Notes under the pieces: generated by a model
The model's database searches: none
Told to the model about the DNA's origin: nothing
What the model saw: only the letters and a program-made list of their open reading frames with translations
From: Methylovulum sp.
Lineage (GTDB): Bacteria > Pseudomonadota > Gammaproteobacteria > Methylococcales > Methylomonadaceae
DNA: 6,200 nucleotides
Reading direction: 5' to 3'
NCBI GenBank assembly: GCA_028713595.1
Contig: JAQTNZ010000169.1
Coordinates: 1 to 6,200 of the forward strand
Position numbers and translations under genes: made by a program
In this document: piece after piece, positions 5,099-6,200 of the stretch
Layout of the letters: the number at the start of each line of letters is the position of its first letter
Numbering within the stretch: the stretch's first letter is position 1

Positions 5099-5581
5099 CT
5101 AATCGCCGCCATTCCTCTCATCATCGCCGCCAGTTCTACCCCCTCTGCCGTCGCCATTCCTGTTATTGCCGCCATTCCCGTTGCCGCCGCCATTCCAAGT
5201 CCTACCGCCGTTATCCCTGTCGCCGCCGCCATTCCCAGTTCTGCCGCCGTTATCCCTATCGCCACCGCCATTCCAAGTCCTGCCGCCATTATCCCTGTCA
5301 CCGCCGCCATTCCAAACCCTACCGCCGCCATCCCTGTCGCCACCGCCATTCCAACCTCTACCGCCACCATCCCTGTCGCCGCCGCCATTCCAAGTCCTGC
5401 CGCCGCCACTGTCACCGCCGCCCCGATAACCATAGCCGCCGGGGTAGCCATAGTTTCTGTTGCCAGCACCAGCACCACCCCCGTAACTGCCGCCACCGCC
5501 ACCGCCCACCGGATACTCCGCACACGCCGCGAGCGCACATAACAACGCCAACAACATCCCTTTTTTGATAAATCTAGCCAT
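5099..5581 (-). CDS. Gly/Arg/Asp-rich repeat lipoprotein
   Basis: A 160-residue putative lipoprotein and paralogue of the gene at 4792-4980. Residues 1-20 are a signal peptide (K-K at 6-7, core MLLALLCAL) with lipobox L-A-A-C and Cys20. After AEYPVGG comes a glycine/tyrosine linker (21-53), then five exact-length 13-residue repeats (66-130) of the type GGGDRDNGGRTWN, preceded by a 12-residue degenerate copy and followed by a decayed GGGNGNGGNNRNGD tail. Such sequence is likely disordered and strongly charged. The start ATG at 5579-5581 has AAGGA 7 nt upstream and matches the paralogue's signal peptide; an upstream ATG at 5632 is rejected. No enzyme or known surface-domain motif is visible. 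Both lipoproteins have their own copy of the same upstream element, so they are probably co-regulated but transcribed separately. Confidence 0.7.
   Translation of the reverse strand: MARFIKKGMLLALLCALAACAEYPVGGGGGGSYGGGAGAGNRNYGYPGGYGYRGGGDSGGGRTWNGGGDRDGGGRGWNGGGDRDGGGRVWNGGGDRDNGGRTWNGGGDRDNGGRTGNGGGDRDNGGRTWNGGGNGNGGNNRNGDGRGGRTGGDDERNGGD
5192..5386 (-). repeat. Five tandem 39-bp coding repeats
   Basis: Residues 66-130 of the lipoprotein are five consecutive 13-codon units (39 bp each). They vary mainly at three places: G or N after D-R-D, G/V/T after the Arg, and W or G before the Asn. Since the unit is a multiple of three, copy number can change without frameshift. The periodicity also produces long open frames on the opposite strand that are not genes. 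Confidence 0.85.
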
Positions 5582-5631
5582 GATGGCATCCTTAAATAAT
5601 ATGAGTTTCCCTGACATTGTATGCCTACTCA

Positions 5632-5650
5632 CTGAATAGGGTATGAATAC
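5632..5650 (-). promoter_or_regulatory. 19-bp promoter element, copy 2 (lipoprotein gene 5099-5581)
   Basis: Perfect copy of the element at 5030-5048. Here it lies 50 nt before the transcription-distal side of the ATG plus leader, ending 50 nt from 5581 (nearest edge 5632), as in copy 1 (nearest edge 5030, 49 nt from 4980). Ten bases after it on the minus strand comes TACAAT, a good -10 box. A GGAAC/GTTCC inverted repeat with a GGT loop lies further upstream at 5668-5680 and could be an operator. Confidence 0.55.
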
Positions 5651-5910
5651 CTAGCCTGAGGGCACGAGGAACGGTGTTCCAAACCCTGCCAGATTGGCTG
5701 TTAAAATAGACGTAGGCTCTGCCGCGATTATCTATCGGTGTCCGTCCACAGCGCAGGCCACTACGTCACTTCTATTTTGGCTGGCAGCCTGGGCCGCGCC
5801 AGCCCGTTTAAGGTTAAGTGAGTGCTGCAAAAAGCGGCGGCCCGGCATCCGGTGTGGGAGGGGAGGTTGTTGGCGGGGGGATGAAGTTACCTAATTTGTA
5901 TAGCTTAAAT
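5651..5910. other. Gene-free stretch between lipoprotein promoter and the AT-rich end gene
   Basis: With the lipoprotein leader, this makes about 330 bases without a supported gene. It is GC-rich and sharply different from the AT-rich sequence after 5885. Structures seen are a GGAAC/GTTCC palindrome at 5668-5680 and a 7-bp inverted repeat GGCTGGC/GCCAGCC at 5779-5804 with a 12-nt loop and no T tract. A G-rich run lies at 5856-5880. An open frame beginning with TTG at 5694 has no ribosome site and a composition unlike a real protein. Confidence 0.5.
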
Positions 5911-6200
5911 TCATTCATCCAATGTGCTTATCCCTAAATCAACAGCAAAGAGTTCTAACAAGCTTCTTGAAAGCGGCCAATCACTGAGTAACCGTTTTTT
6001 TTTCTTTTTTAATAACCAGTATATAAAAAGAACGGTACTCTGTTGATATAAGGAATTTTCGCAATAACGTCTTTTGATGGTGTCCGCTAGGGATTGATTT
6101 TTATCAATAAATTCTTGAATGTTATCAATAAGAGTATCATCAATAAACTGCTCGAACTCATCCCAAATTACAATAGATGATTTTTGAATACAGGGTTTGA
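5911..6200 (-). CDS. C-terminal end of an unrecognised protein (5' truncated by window)
   Basis: The minus strand is open from the window edge (first full codon ends at 6198) to a TGA at 5911-5913, giving 95 residues with no start codon in frame, so the gene begins outside the window. The piece is acidic in its first part (WDEFEQFIDDTLIDNIQEF), then has a hydrophobic LYQQSTVLFIYWLL segment followed by a run of five lysines and an arginine, and ends in a leucine-rich LSDWPLSRSLLELF and a final LDE. It appears helical. I do not recognise the family. The low GC content matches the DUF2971 gene more than the tail operon, and suggests a second imported piece. The lysine run is encoded by an A-rich tract that includes an in-frame A-AAA-AAG. 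Confidence 0.6.
   Translation of the reverse strand, partial: KPCIQKSSIVIWDEFEQFIDDTLIDNIQEFIDKNQSLADTIKRRYCENSLYQQSTVLFIYWLLKKKKKRLLSDWPLSRSLLELFAVDLGISTLDE

Noticed and set aside
5192..5386. Repeat array as CRISPR
   Set aside because: The 39-bp units are directly adjoining without unique spacers and encode a regular peptide in frame with a lipoprotein.
5090..5542. 150-residue plus-strand Ala/Ile/Pro repeat frame and the 87-residue Pro-rich frame at 5166-5429
   Set aside because: Both are antisense readings of the 39-bp repeats of the lipoprotein gene; the periodicity being a multiple of three keeps them open. The minus-strand reading has a signal peptide, lipobox and ribosome site.
5068..5589. 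173-residue minus-strand Ala/Met/Gly repeat frame
   Set aside because: It is an out-of-frame reading of the same lipoprotein repeats without a signal peptide or ribosome site.
5779..5804. GGCTGGC/GCCAGCC inverted repeat as a terminator for the minus-strand gene ending at 5911
   Set aside because: The loop is 12 nt and no T tract follows on either strand.
5856..5880. Second G-quadruplex candidate on the plus strand
   Set aside because: Only three tracts of three or more G are present with a long gap, so a stable three-layer structure is not supported.
5694..5894. 66-residue plus-strand frame with TTG start
   Set aside because: No ribosome site, many Cys/Arg/Trp residues, and no recognisable domain.

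Overview
The window looks like an accessory region of a bacterial chromosome, probably a gammaproteobacterium. An aquatic or methylotroph-type genome is only an impression, drawn from the IS110 end, the REP-like palindromes and the mix of a GC-moderate backbone with AT-rich imports. No rRNA, tRNA or CRISPR array was seen.

Layout: (1) 1-95 is the last 30 codons of an IS110-family transposase, followed by the element's short non-coding end. (2) 207-1079 (minus) is an AT-rich DUF2971 gene, clearly different in base composition from what follows. (3) 1170-1290 is a very C-rich intergenic stretch with strong G-quadruplex potential on the minus strand; it leads into (4) a tightly coupled plus-strand operon at 1337-3598 of four phage-tail-like genes: a tube-like protein, a small helical protein, a baseplate-hub-like protein and a gpV/gp45-type spike. 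Every junction is a stop/start overlap (TAATG, GTGA, ATGA). (5) 3722-4006 is a small membrane protein that looks like a LydA-type holin. (6) 4221-4733 is a PLAT/LH2-like domain protein behind a 214-nt leader with a tandem direct repeat, closed by a strong hairpin terminator at 4747-4786. (7) On the minus strand, two paralogous glycine-rich lipoprotein genes (4792-4980 and 5099-5581) sit in tandem, each behind the same 19-bp element at almost identical distance from its start codon. (8) 5911-6200 (minus) is the C-terminal end of an unrecognised AT-rich gene cut by the window edge.

How they may work together: tube, hub and spike are the central axis of a contractile-tail-like puncturing device. 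In a complete phage, tailocin or injection system, a tape-measure gene would lie between the small helical gene and the hub, and sheath, baseplate-wedge and fibre genes would be close by; none is present here. The reading frames are intact and translationally coupled, which argues that the module is either still functional (perhaps with parts encoded elsewhere) or only recently separated from a prophage. The holin-like gene could provide release, and the PLAT protein could be cargo or an adhesion factor. These links are inference from gene order. The lipoprotein pair appears to be an independent duplicated unit.
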